Origin: Nocardioides cynanchi
GTDB lineage: Bacteria > Actinomycetota > Actinomycetes > Propionibacteriales > Nocardioidaceae
Assembly (NCBI RefSeq): GCF_008761635.1
Contig: NZ_CP044344.1
Coordinates: 3,596,001-3,660,000 of the forward strand
DNA length: 64,000 nucleotides
Reading direction: 5' to 3'
The stretch's first letter is position 1. Every line of letters begins with the position of its first letter. Positions 7,167 through 15,033 of this stretch are shown in pieces. The position numbers and the translations under genes are program-made. Under the pieces are notes generated by a model that saw only the letters and a list, made by a program, of their open reading frames with translations, searched no databases and had not been told where the DNA came from.

Positions 7167-8798
7167 TCAGTCCTCGGCGTCGCGGATCGAGTAGGCGTAG
7201 CCCTGCTCGGCGAGGAACCGCTGCCGGTTGGCGGCGAACTCCGCGTCGACGGTGTCGCGGCTGACGATCGTGTAGAAGTGCGCGGTCTTGCCCTCGGTCT
7301 TCGGGCGCAGCAGCCGGCCGAGGCGCTGGGCCTCCTCCTGGCGTGAGCCGAACGACCCCGACACCTGGATCGCCACCTCGGCGGTGGGCAGGTCGACGGA
7401 GAAGTTGGCGACCTTGGAGACCACCAGCAGCTCCTCCTCGCCGTGCCGGAACGCCTCGAACAGCCGCTGCCGCTCCTTGACCGTCGTGGCCCCGGTGATC
7501 AGCGGCGCGTCGAGGGCGGCGGCGAGCTCGTCGAGCTGCTCGAGGTACTGCCCGATCACCAGCGTCGGCTGGCCTGGGTGCTGCGCGACCAGCCGTCGTA
7601 CGACGTCGATCTTGTGGTGGGTGCACGACGCCAGCCGGTAGCGCTCCTCGGGCTCGGCGGTGGCGTAGACCAGCCGCTCGGACGACGGCAGCGTCACCCG
7701 CACCTCGACGCAGTCGGCCGGCGCGATCCAGCCCTGGGACTCGATGTCCTTCCACGGGGCGTCGTACCGCTTGGGCCCGATCAGCGAGAACACGTCGCCC
7801 TCGCGGCCGTCCTCGCGCACCAGCGTCGCGGTCAGCCCGAGCCGTCGCCGGGCCTGGAGGTCGGCGGTCATCCGGAAGATCGGCGCGGGCAGCAGGTGCA
7901 CCTCGTCGTAGACGATCAGCCCCCAGTCGCGGGCGTCGAGCAGCTCGAGGTGGGTGTAGACGCCCTTCCGGCGGGTGGTCATCACCTGGTACGTCGCGAT
8001 GGTGACCGGCCGGATCTCCTTGACCGAGCCGCTGTACTCGCCGATCTCGTCGGCGGTCAGGGAAGTACGACGGACCAGCTCGTCCTTCCACTGCCGCGCG
8101 CTCACGGTGTTGGTGACCAGGATCAGCGTGGTCGCCTTCGCCTCCGCCATCGCGGCCGCGCCGACCATCGTCTTGCCGGCGCCGCACGGGAGCACGACCA
8201 CGCCGGAGCCGCCGTGCCAGAACGACTCGACGGCCTCCTTCTGGTAGGGCCGCATCGACCAGTCGGACTCGTCGAGCTCGATCGCGTGCGCCTCGCCGTC
8301 GACGTACCCCGCGAAGTCCTCGGCCGGCCAGCCGAGCTTGAGCAGCGCCTGCTTGAGGTTGCCGCGCTCGGAGGGGTGGACGGCGACGGTGTCGTCGTCG
8401 ATCCGGTTGCCGAGCATCCCGGCGATCTTCTTGGCGCGCAGCACCTCCTCCAGCACCGGCCGGTCGGTGGAGACCAGCACCAGGCCGTTGACCGGATCCT
8501 TCTCCAGCCGCAGCCGGCCGTAGCGGGCCATCGTCTCAGCGACGTCGACGAGCAGCGCGTGGGGTACGGCGTACCGGCTGAACTCCAGCAGCGTGTCGAC
8601 GACCTGCTCCGCGTCGTGCCCGGCGGCCCGGGCGTTCCACAGGCCGAGGGGGGTGAGCCGGTAGGTGTGGATGTGCTCGGGCGAGCGCTCCAGCTCGGCG
8701 AACGGCGCGATCGCCTTGCGGCAGTCCTGCGCGCGCTCGTGGTCGACCTCGAGCAGCAGCGTCTTGTCGCTCTGCACGATCAGGGGCCCGTCGGTCAC
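7167..8798 (-). CDS. XPB/Ssl2-family DNA helicase
   Basis: The 543-residue protein is a bacterial XPB (ERCC3-like) superfamily 2 helicase. An N-terminal damage-recognition-like region (1-175) precedes helicase domain 1 with Walker A LPCGAGKT (204-211), DEVH (298-301) and motif III TAT (323-325). The XPB-specific RED motif is intact at 328-330. Domain 2 carries QEEAQRLGRLLRPK, the motif VI arginine finger region. Family members unwind DNA 3' to 5' in repair. Start GTG 8798 lies 6 nt after TAGTCT on the minus strand. In M. tuberculosis the partner helicase-associated gene is adjacent, as I recall. Here it lies about 6 kb away at 15034-17307. Confidence 0.95.
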   Translation of the reverse strand: MTDGPLIVQSDKTLLLEVDHERAQDCRKAIAPFAELERSPEHIHTYRLTPLGLWNARAAGHDAEQVVDTLLEFSRYAVPHALLVDVAETMARYGRLRLEKDPVNGLVLVSTDRPVLEEVLRAKKIAGMLGNRIDDDTVAVHPSERGNLKQALLKLGWPAEDFAGYVDGEAHAIELDESDWSMRPYQKEAVESFWHGGSGVVVLPCGAGKTMVGAAAMAEAKATTLILVTNTVSARQWKDELVRRTSLTADEIGEYSGSVKEIRPVTIATYQVMTTRRKGVYTHLELLDARDWGLIVYDEVHLLPAPIFRMTADLQARRRLGLTATLVREDGREGDVFSLIGPKRYDAPWKDIESQGWIAPADCVEVRVTLPSSERLVYATAEPEERYRLASCTHHKIDVVRRLVAQHPGQPTLVIGQYLEQLDELAAALDAPLITGATTVKERQRLFEAFRHGEEELLVVSKVANFSVDLPTAEVAIQVSGSFGSRQEEAQRLGRLLRPKTEGKTAHFYTIVSRDTVDAEFAANRQRFLAEQGYAYSIRDAED

Positions 8799-8804
8799 TG
8801 CCCA

Positions 8805-8827
8805 AGACTACGGAGTGCAGGTAACGT
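8805..8827. promoter_or_regulatory. Divergent -10 boxes for the XPB gene and gntK
   Basis: On the minus strand TAGTCT (8810-8805) ends 6 nt before GTG 8798. On the plus strand TAACGT (8822-8827) ends 7 nt before GTG 8835. Both genes therefore appear leaderless, with promoters back to back in a 36-bp gap. Confidence 0.55.
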
Positions 8828-8834
8828 GCCGGAC

Positions 8835-9380
8835 GTGGCCGACATCCGGGAGGTCCGCCAGGTGGTGGTGATGGGCGTGTCCGGCGTGGGCAAGTCCACG
8901 GTGGCCAAGGGGATCTCGCTCACCTTGGGCTGGACCTACGCCGAGGGAGACGCGTTCCACTCCCCGGCCAACGTCGCCAAGATGGCGTCGGGACACCCGC
9001 TCACCGACGACGACCGGTGGCCGTGGCTGGCCAGCATCGGCGACTGGATGTCCGGCGAGATCGCCGCAGGGCACTCGTCGGTGATCACCTGCTCGGCGCT
9101 GCGCCGCGCCTACCGCGACGTGCTCCGGGAGGGCCGCCCGGAGGTGGTGTTCTGCCATCTCGTCGCCGGCGAGGACCTGGTCGCCGACCGGATCTCGAAC
9201 CGCCGAAGCCACTTCATGCCGAGCTCGCTGCTGCACAGCCAGTACCAGACCCTCGAGCCCCTCGAGCCCGACGAGCCGGGCGTCGTCGTGCCCGTCGACG
9301 GCACGGCCGCCGAGGTCCTGACCCGCACCTTGGACGCCCTGGGCATCACTCCGCCCCCTGCTGAAGGAGCCAGATCGTGA
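8835..9380 (+). CDS. gntK: Gluconokinase
   Basis: The 181-residue protein is a GntK-type P-loop kinase that phosphorylates gluconate to 6-phosphogluconate for the pentose-phosphate pathway. It has VVMGVSGVGKSTVAKGI (Walker A) near residue 15, the substrate-region motif AEGDAFHSPANVAKMASGHP, and TCSALRRAYRDVLR, all standard in this family at normal length. GTG 8835 fits the 7-nt leaderless spacing from TAACGT; an upstream GTG at 8826 overlaps that box. The stop overlaps the permease start (GTGA), and the pairing with a gluconate permease supports the function. Confidence 0.95.
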   Translation: MADIREVRQVVVMGVSGVGKSTVAKGISLTLGWTYAEGDAFHSPANVAKMASGHPLTDDDRWPWLASIGDWMSGEIAAGHSSVITCSALRRAYRDVLREGRPEVVFCHLVAGEDLVADRISNRRSHFMPSSLLHSQYQTLEPLEPDEPGVVVPVDGTAAEVLTRTLDALGITPPPAEGARS

Positions 9381-10801
9381 GCTGGATCATCCTCCCCCTC
9401 GCCACCCCTCCGCCGCCCGTCATCAGCGACGCCGGAGACACCCAGCTGGTGCTGGCGGCCCTGGCCGGCATCGCGGCGGTCGTCCTGCTGATCGTGCTGG
9501 CCAAGCTGCACCCGTTCCTCGCCCTGATGCTCGGCTCCGGCGTGCTCGGAGCGGTGGCGTTCGCGGCGCCGATCGACGTCGTGACGGCGTTCACGACCGG
9601 GTTCGGCACGACCATGGGATCGGTCGGCATCCTGATCGCGCTCGGCGCGATGATCGGCAAGCTGCTCGCCGACTCCGGGGGGAGCAACACCATCGTCGAC
9701 GCGGTGATCGGGCGCGTGGGCCCGCGCCGACTGCCGTGGGCGATGGCCCTGATCGCGGCGATCCTGGGGCTGCCGCTGTTCTTCGAGATCGGCGTCGTGC
9801 TGCTGGTCCCGGTGGTGATCCTGGTCGCCCGCCGCGTCGAGGTCCCCGTGATGCGGGTCGGGATCCCGGCGCTCGCCGGACTCTCCGTGCTGCACGGACT
9901 GGTGCCTCCGCACCCGGGACCGCTGACCGCGATCGCCAACCTCCAGGCCGACCTCGGCCGCACCCTGATCTTCGGCCTGATCGTGGCCGTCCCGACGCTG
10001 ATCATCTGCGGCCCGCTCCTGGCCCGGGTGATCGAGCGCTGGGTGCCGGTGATGGCGCCTGCCGGGGCGGGCGGTACCCCGGACACCACCGACGAGGAGG
10101 GTCGGGCGCCGGTGGCGGAGGGCGTGACCCGCCGGCCGGGCTTCGGAGCCGCCCTGGTCAGCATCGTGCTGCCGGTCCTCCTGATGCTGGTCCGCGCCAT
10201 CGCCGACCTGGTCATCGACAACCCGGACGACAGCACCCAGAAGGTCTTCGACTTCATCGGCAACCCGACCGTGGCACTCCTGGTCGCGGTGCTCGTGGCG
10301 ATGTTCGCGCTCGGGCGCGGCTCGGGGATGAGCATGCGGCAGACCCAGGACTCCCTCGGCTCCGGACTGCCCTTGGTGGCGAGCATCCTGCTGATCGTGG
10401 CCGCCGGAGGCGGCTTCAAGGAGGTGCTGGTCGAGTGCGGAGTCGCCCACGTGATCAGCGACGCGGCGGAGGGGAGCGGCCTGTCGATCCTGGTGCTCGG
10501 CTGGCTGGTCGCGGTAGGCGTGCGTCTGGCCACCGGCTCGGCGACCGTGGCCACGATCACCGCCTCGGGCATCGTCACCGGCGCAGCCGCCTCGAGCTCG
10601 ACGAACGAGGTGGCCCTGCTGGTGCTGGCGATCGGGTGCGGCTCGCTGTTCTTCAGCCACGTGAACGACGCGGGCTTCTGGTTGGTCAAGGAGTACTTCG
10701 GTCTCACGGTCGGGCAGACCATCAAGTCCTGGTCGGTGATGGAGACCGCGATCTCCGTGGTCGGCCTGGTCTTCGTGCTCCTGCTCAACCTGGTCGTCTA
10801 G
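9377..10801 (+). CDS. gntP: GntP-family gluconate:H+ symporter
   Basis: The 474-residue protein has about 12-14 membrane helices and GntP-family motifs: KLHPFLALMLGSGVLGA near the start, TTMGSVGILIALGAMIGKLL, the conserved GLPLFFEIGVVLLVPVV, and VPPHPGPLTAI. The C-terminal half carries RLATGSATVATITASGI and FFSHVNDAGFW, also family hallmarks. It would import gluconate for the kinase encoded immediately upstream, whose stop it overlaps by 4 nt. A hydrophilic cytoplasmic loop sits around residues 230-255. Length matches the family. Confidence 0.93.
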   Translation: MSWIILPLATPPPPVISDAGDTQLVLAALAGIAAVVLLIVLAKLHPFLALMLGSGVLGAVAFAAPIDVVTAFTTGFGTTMGSVGILIALGAMIGKLLADSGGSNTIVDAVIGRVGPRRLPWAMALIAAILGLPLFFEIGVVLLVPVVILVARRVEVPVMRVGIPALAGLSVLHGLVPPHPGPLTAIANLQADLGRTLIFGLIVAVPTLIICGPLLARVIERWVPVMAPAGAGGTPDTTDEEGRAPVAEGVTRRPGFGAALVSIVLPVLLMLVRAIADLVIDNPDDSTQKVFDFIGNPTVALLVAVLVAMFALGRGSGMSMRQTQDSLGSGLPLVASILLIVAAGGGFKEVLVECGVAHVISDAAEGSGLSILVLGWLVAVGVRLATGSATVATITASGIVTGAAASSSTNEVALLVLAIGCGSLFFSHVNDAGFWLVKEYFGLTVGQTIKSWSVMETAISVVGLVFVLLLNLVV

Positions 10802-10872
10802 CTCGAGGCCCGGCCGGGAATCCGACGGCCACCTCGCCCCCCGGGCGGGCGTGAGCCCGATAGCGTGCCCGC

Positions 10873-12183
10873 GTGACTGAATCGCTGACCGTGATGTTCA
10901 TGCCGGAGTCGGCCTACGGACCCACCAACCAGTGCATCGGTCTCGGGAAGGTGCTGCTCGACCGGGGACACCGCGTGGTGTTCGCCGCCGAGGCGTCGTG
11001 GGCCGGACGACTGGAGCCGTTCGGGTTCGTCGAGGCGCTGGTCGACCTCGCGGAGCCCGACCCGGACGCGGAGGAAGGGGCTGCCGGGCAGTTCTGGATC
11101 GACTTCGTCAACGAGACGGCGCCGGAGTTCGCCAGGCCGACCCGCGACCAGCTCGCCAGCTTCGTCCAGCCGACGTACGACGCGCTGGTCACGGGAGCGC
11201 GATACGCCGAGCCGCGGCTGCGCGAGATCATCGCCGAGCACCGCCCCGACGTGATCGTCGAGGACAACGTCGTGTCGTTCCCGGCCCTGATGACCTCCGA
11301 CGCGGCGTTCGTGCGGATCGTCTCCTGCAACCCGCTCGAGGTCCGCGGCGACGACATCCCCCCGGTGTTCTCCGGCTACCCCATGGCCGACCGCTCGCAG
11401 TGGGTTGACTTCCTGGCGGAGTTCGACCGGGTGCACGCCGACACCTGGACGGAGTGGGACGCGTGGTGCCGGGAGCAGGGTGCCCCGCCGCTGCCGCCGC
11501 GCGCGTTCATGCACACCTCGCCGACCGCGAACATCTACGTCTATCCCCGCGAGCTCGACTACACCGACGCCCGGCCGCTCGACGACACCTGGCACCGGAT
11601 CGACTCCAGTGTCCGCGAGACCGACGAGGACTACGACCTCCCGCCGGAGCTGGCGGACCGGCCCGACGGCAGCGGCCTGGTCTACCTCTCGCTGGGCTCG
11701 CTCGGCGGGGCCGACGTCGAGCTGATGCAGCGGCTGATCGACGTGCTCGGCACCTCGCGGCACCGGGTGGTCGTGAGCATGGGGCCGCGGGCCGACGAGC
11801 TCCGGCTGGCCGACAACATGAGCGGCGCGGCGACGGTGCCGCAGACCAAGGTGATCCCGCAGGTCGACCTGGTGATCACCCACGGCGGCAACAACACCAC
11901 CACCGAGGCGATGCACTTCGGCAAGCCGATGGTCGTGCTGCCGCTCTTCTGGGACCAGTACGACAACGCCCAGCGCGTGGACGAGCTCGGGTACGGCGTA
12001 CGCCTCCCGACGTACGCCTTCTCCGACGACGACCTCCTCGGCGCCGTCGACCGGCTGCTCGCCGACACCGACCTGCGAACCCGGCTGGACGCGATCGGCG
12101 CCGACATCCGGGCCCGCGACGGCGTGCGTCGTGGTGCCGAGATCATCGAACGGGTCGGTCTGGACCATCGTGGTGACCGCTGA
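10873..12183 (+). CDS. GT1-family (UGT/MGT-type) glycosyltransferase
   Basis: The 436-residue protein has the GT-B fold of UDP-sugar glycosyltransferases acting on small molecules. VMFMPESAYGPTNQCIGLGK forms the N-terminal acceptor-side loop. LVYLSLGSLGG starts the donor-binding half, and VDLVITHGGNNTTTEAMHFG with VVLPLFWDQYDNAQRV is the signature loop holding the sugar nucleotide. Relatives glycosylate macrolides, sterols or lipids, and the acceptor here is unknown. GTG 10873 follows TAGCGT (10861-10866) by 6 nt, a leaderless start. The next two genes overlap in sequence and look like an aminosugar kinase and an SIS protein, hinting at an amino-sugar context. Confidence 0.9.
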   Translation: MTESLTVMFMPESAYGPTNQCIGLGKVLLDRGHRVVFAAEASWAGRLEPFGFVEALVDLAEPDPDAEEGAAGQFWIDFVNETAPEFARPTRDQLASFVQPTYDALVTGARYAEPRLREIIAEHRPDVIVEDNVVSFPALMTSDAAFVRIVSCNPLEVRGDDIPPVFSGYPMADRSQWVDFLAEFDRVHADTWTEWDAWCREQGAPPLPPRAFMHTSPTANIYVYPRELDYTDARPLDDTWHRIDSSVRETDEDYDLPPELADRPDGSGLVYLSLGSLGGADVELMQRLIDVLGTSRHRVVVSMGPRADELRLADNMSGAATVPQTKVIPQVDLVITHGGNNTTTEAMHFGKPMVVLPLFWDQYDNAQRVDELGYGVRLPTYAFSDDDLLGAVDRLLADTDLRTRLDAIGADIRARDGVRRGAEIIERVGLDHRGDR

Positions 12184-13402
12184 CCTGCTCCGTCTCGACG
12201 CCGGCCACGCCGTGCGGGTCGTCGCGACGGAGGCGGGCCACCGCGCCGGGCCGGTGACCCTTGCCGGCGACGAATGGTTGCCCGCCGAGCCCGGCGACGG
12301 CGCCGGCCTGGCCGTGCTGCACCGGCTGCGCAACCGCTCGGCCGTCGAGGAGGGGTTCCGGGTCACCGGGTTCGGCTGGAGCGCTCCGCGTGACGAGTCC
12401 GAGCGGGCGATGGGGGTCGACCAGACCCACCGGTCGTGGGTGGTCGGCGACAGCGTCGTGGTGAAGTGGATGACCGAGCCCCTCGTCGGGCCGCACCCCG
12501 CCCCCGAGCGGCTGCGCCGGCTCGCGGAGGCCGGCTTCGCGGAGGCGCCCGAGCTGCTGGGGCTCCTCGAGTGGCACGACCCCGACCAGGGTGGGTGGAT
12601 CCCGGTCGTCGTCGTGCAGGCCTACCTGCCCGGGGCCGAGGACGGCTGGACCTGGGCGGTCACCGACGCCCGCCGGGCGCTGGGCCTCGAGCCGGGTGAG
12701 CCGACCGACCTCGGCGGCGACCTCGGTGGGCTGACCGGGCGCCTCCACGTGGCCCTCGCCGACCGACCGCCGGCCCGGTTGTCGGAGGCCGTGGCCCGGG
12801 CGCACGCCGACGAGGCCCGCAGTGCCTTCGACCTCGCCGTGCGCCTCACCGAGCAGCACGACCCCGACTCGTCCGCGCTGCTGGTCGCCCACCGGGACCG
12901 GATCGAGGAGGTGCTCGGCGGGCTGGCCGGCGCCGCGGGGACCCCGGTGCTGCCGGTGCACGGCGACCTCCACGTCGGGCAGGTGCTGCGCGACCCGGCC
13001 GGCGCCCTGGCCGTGATCGACTTCGACGGCAACCCCACCCGCACACCGGCCCTGCGCGCGGCCCTCGCGCCGGCCGCCCTCGACGTGGCGGGGATGCTCG
13101 TCTGTCTGGAGAACGTCGCGCACGTCGCCCGCCACGGTGCCGATGCCGATGCCGACCCCGCGCTCGACCCCGCGCTCGACTGGTCCACGATGGCGTGGAC
13201 CAGCCACGCCCAGGCCCGCTTCCTCAGCGGTTACCGCGAGGCGCTCGGCGACCACCTCGATCTGTACGACGCGTCCCTGGTCCCGGCGTACTCCTGGGAG
13301 CAGCTGTGCCGTGAGTTCGTCTACGCGGCGCTGCACCTGCCGGCGTGGCTCTACGTGCCGGCGGCGTCGCTGCGGAACCGGCTCGCGCAGGAGCCCGCGT
13401 GA
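12173..13402 (+). CDS. Maltokinase-like sugar kinase, candidate glucosamine kinase
   Basis: The 409-residue protein has the maltokinase/APH fold. HRSWVVGDSVVVKWM carries the ATP lysine near residue 100, LPVHGDLHVGQVLRDP is the catalytic loop, and LAVIDFDGNPTR holds the metal Asp. It is shorter than trehalose-pathway maltokinases, and no GlgE or TreS gene is nearby. A QAYLPGAEDGWTWA segment resembles the Gly-Trp region that I recall as typical of actinobacterial glucosamine kinases. The gene downstream encodes an SIS aminosugar-isomerase-like protein, which supports this reading. GTG 12173 overlaps the glycosyltransferase stop by 11 nt; GTG 12170 and GTG 12131 are alternatives. Specificity is inferred, not shown. 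Confidence 0.75.
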   Translation: MTADLLRLDAGHAVRVVATEAGHRAGPVTLAGDEWLPAEPGDGAGLAVLHRLRNRSAVEEGFRVTGFGWSAPRDESERAMGVDQTHRSWVVGDSVVVKWMTEPLVGPHPAPERLRRLAEAGFAEAPELLGLLEWHDPDQGGWIPVVVVQAYLPGAEDGWTWAVTDARRALGLEPGEPTDLGGDLGGLTGRLHVALADRPPARLSEAVARAHADEARSAFDLAVRLTEQHDPDSSALLVAHRDRIEEVLGGLAGAAGTPVLPVHGDLHVGQVLRDPAGALAVIDFDGNPTRTPALRAALAPAALDVAGMLVCLENVAHVARHGADADADPALDPALDWSTMAWTSHAQARFLSGYREALGDHLDLYDASLVPAYSWEQLCREFVYAALHLPAWLYVPAASLRNRLAQEPA

Positions 13403-14424
13403 ACCCCGATCTCTTCCTGGCCGACCTCGAGGAGAAGCCCGGGCGGCTGACGGAGCTCGCCGCCTCACTGCGCGCCGCCGATCCCTGGGGGGCGGTCGGG
13501 CCGGCCGAGCGATGGGTCTTCCTCGGCATGGGCTCGTCCCACTACGCCAACCAGGTCGCGGCCGCCCGGCTGAGGTCCCGGGGCGTTGCCGCGGTCGCCG
13601 AGCTGGCTGCCTCCGACCTGCTGCCCATCGTCGGGCCCGGCACCACCGTGGTCGCCGTATCGGCGTCGGGTGGGTCCGCCGAGACCCTCGATGCCGTACG
13701 CCGGCTGCGGGCGGCCGGCGACGGCGCGCGGTTCGTGGCGCTGACCAACCGGGCCTCGACCGGCTCGACCACCGCAACGCCGCTGGCGGGGCTGTGCGAC
13801 GTCGAGGTGGGCCTGGCGGCAGGGGAGGAGCGCGGCGGGGTCGCCTGCCGGTCGTTCCAGCACACGCTGGCGCTGCTGCTGGCGCTCGAGGAGCGGCTGA
13901 CCGGGTCTCGACTCCGCTCGACCGCCGAGGTGGTCAGCGCGACCGCCGAGGTGGTGGAGCGGGCAGCGGAGGCCTGCGCGCACCTGCTCGACACCCGCGA
14001 CGAGTGGCTCCCGTCGCTGTCCGCCGCGGCGCTCGGCCCGCAGGGCACCCACGTCGTGGCACCCGCCCGGCGGCTCGGCTCGGCGCTCCAGTCGGCGCTG
14101 ATGCTGCGTGAGGGTCCGCGGCTGCCGGCGGTCGGCTGCGAGACCGCCGACTGGAGCCACGTCGACGTCTATCTGACCAAGACGACCGACTACCGCCTCG
14201 TCCTGCTCGCCGGCTCCCGCTGGGAGCCCGAGCTGCTCGACTGGGTGGGGCAGCGCGGGAGCACGCTGGTCGCGGTCGGCGGCGAGGTGCCCGGGGCGGC
14301 GGTCACCGTGCGCTACCCGCACGACGACGTCGACGACGTACGCCTGCTCGCCGAGACGCTGGTCCTCGAGCTGGTCGCGGCGCAGGCGTGGCGAGGGCAG
14401 GCCCAGGGCGACTTCGGCGCCTGA
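13399..14424 (+). CDS. Tandem SIS-domain protein, aminosugar isomerase/deaminase-like
   Basis: The 341-residue protein resembles the isomerase half of GlmS and stand-alone sugar-phosphate isomerases. Domain 1 has WVFLGMGSSHYANQVAA and VVAVSASGGSAETLDAVRRL, the sugar-phosphate loop; domain 2 has VVAPARRLGSALQSALMLRE. There is no N-terminal glutaminase domain, so it cannot use glutamine as GlmS does. It more likely deaminates or isomerises an aminosugar phosphate made by the kinase encoded upstream. The start overlaps that gene's stop by 4 nt (GTGA). A 20-bp dispersed repeat lies inside the gene at 13904-13923. Confidence 0.85.
   Translation: MNPDLFLADLEEKPGRLTELAASLRAADPWGAVGPAERWVFLGMGSSHYANQVAAARLRSRGVAAVAELAASDLLPIVGPGTTVVAVSASGGSAETLDAVRRLRAAGDGARFVALTNRASTGSTTATPLAGLCDVEVGLAAGEERGGVACRSFQHTLALLLALEERLTGSRLRSTAEVVSATAEVVERAAEACAHLLDTRDEWLPSLSAAALGPQGTHVVAPARRLGSALQSALMLREGPRLPAVGCETADWSHVDVYLTKTTDYRLVLLAGSRWEPELLDWVGQRGSTLVAVGGEVPGAAVTVRYPHDDVDDVRLLAETLVLELVAAQAWRGQAQGDFGA
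13904..13923 (+). repeat. 20-bp dispersed repeat, copy inside the SIS gene
   Basis: GGTCTCGACTCCGCTCGACC here is identical to the reverse complement of 42115-42134 after tuf. In this copy it is read as coding sequence (GSRLRSTA) without breaking the frame. Confidence 0.85.
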
Positions 14425-14499
14425 CAGGAGCTACGGGGCACTCCCGGGCAGGTCGTCCCCGCTACCGCACCGACGGGGCGCCCTGGCCAGGATCCTCGC

Positions 14500-15024
14500 T
14501 CAGCCCGCGGCGGCCTTCTGCCGGGCCCGGTAGGCCGCCACGTTGGCCCGTGAGGAGCAGCGGTCCGAGCAGTAGCGCCGCGACTGGTTCGGCGAGGTGT
14601 CGACGTACACGTTGGTGCAGGGCGTGGCCGCGCAGACGCCGAGGCGGGTCGGGCCGAGGTCGCAGACCAGGTTGGCGAGCCCCAGGAGAGCCTCGCCGAC
14701 GAGCAGGTCGGCGACGCTGGCGGCCCGGTTGGCGACGTGGATGTGCAGGTTGGCCGGGTTGTGGTCGGCGATCCGCGGGGTGATCGGGTGCCGCTCGAGC
14801 AGCGCGTTCAGGCCGTCCACGACGCCCTTCGGGTCGTCGGCCGACGACGCCTCGAACACCGGCCGGAGGTCGCGCTGGAAGCGCCGCAGCGCGATCACGT
14901 CCCGCTCGCCGACCTGGGGCTGCAGCCAGGCCCGCGGGGTCAGGAACGCCACCAGCGAGTCGAGGTCGGTCAGCTCGGCGTTGAGCAGCGCTGCCGACGA
15001 CTCGGCGTACCGGACGAAATCCAC
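14500..15024 (-). CDS. CGNR zinc-finger / ABATE-domain regulator
   Basis: The 174-residue protein has an N-terminal stress-associated ABATE-like region (PRAWLQPQVGERDVIALRRF) and a C-terminal finger CAATPCTNVYVDTSPNQSRR followed by YCSDRCSSRANVAAYRAR. The last part is the CGNR finger in which the name-giving Cys-Gly-Asn-Arg has become Cys-Ser-Ser-Arg. All four zinc-binding cysteines are kept. These proteins are presumed DNA-binding regulators. The start GTG 15024 is 6 nt after TAGACT, and the first three bases of that box are the TAG stop of the upstream gene. Expression could therefore be leaderless or coupled. It converges on the SIS gene. Confidence 0.85.
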   Translation of the reverse strand: MDFVRYAESSAALLNAELTDLDSLVAFLTPRAWLQPQVGERDVIALRRFQRDLRPVFEASSADDPKGVVDGLNALLERHPITPRIADHNPANLHIHVANRAASVADLLVGEALLGLANLVCDLGPTRLGVCAATPCTNVYVDTSPNQSRRYCSDRCSSRANVAAYRARQKAAAG

Positions 15025-15033
15025 ACCCCGAGT

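Noticed and set aside
6423..7346. 307-codon plus frame starting ATG 6423
   Set aside because: Although GGAGGGG precedes it, the product is Ser/Thr/Arg-rich noise overlapping two genes; the other frame (from 6431) gives a normal protein.
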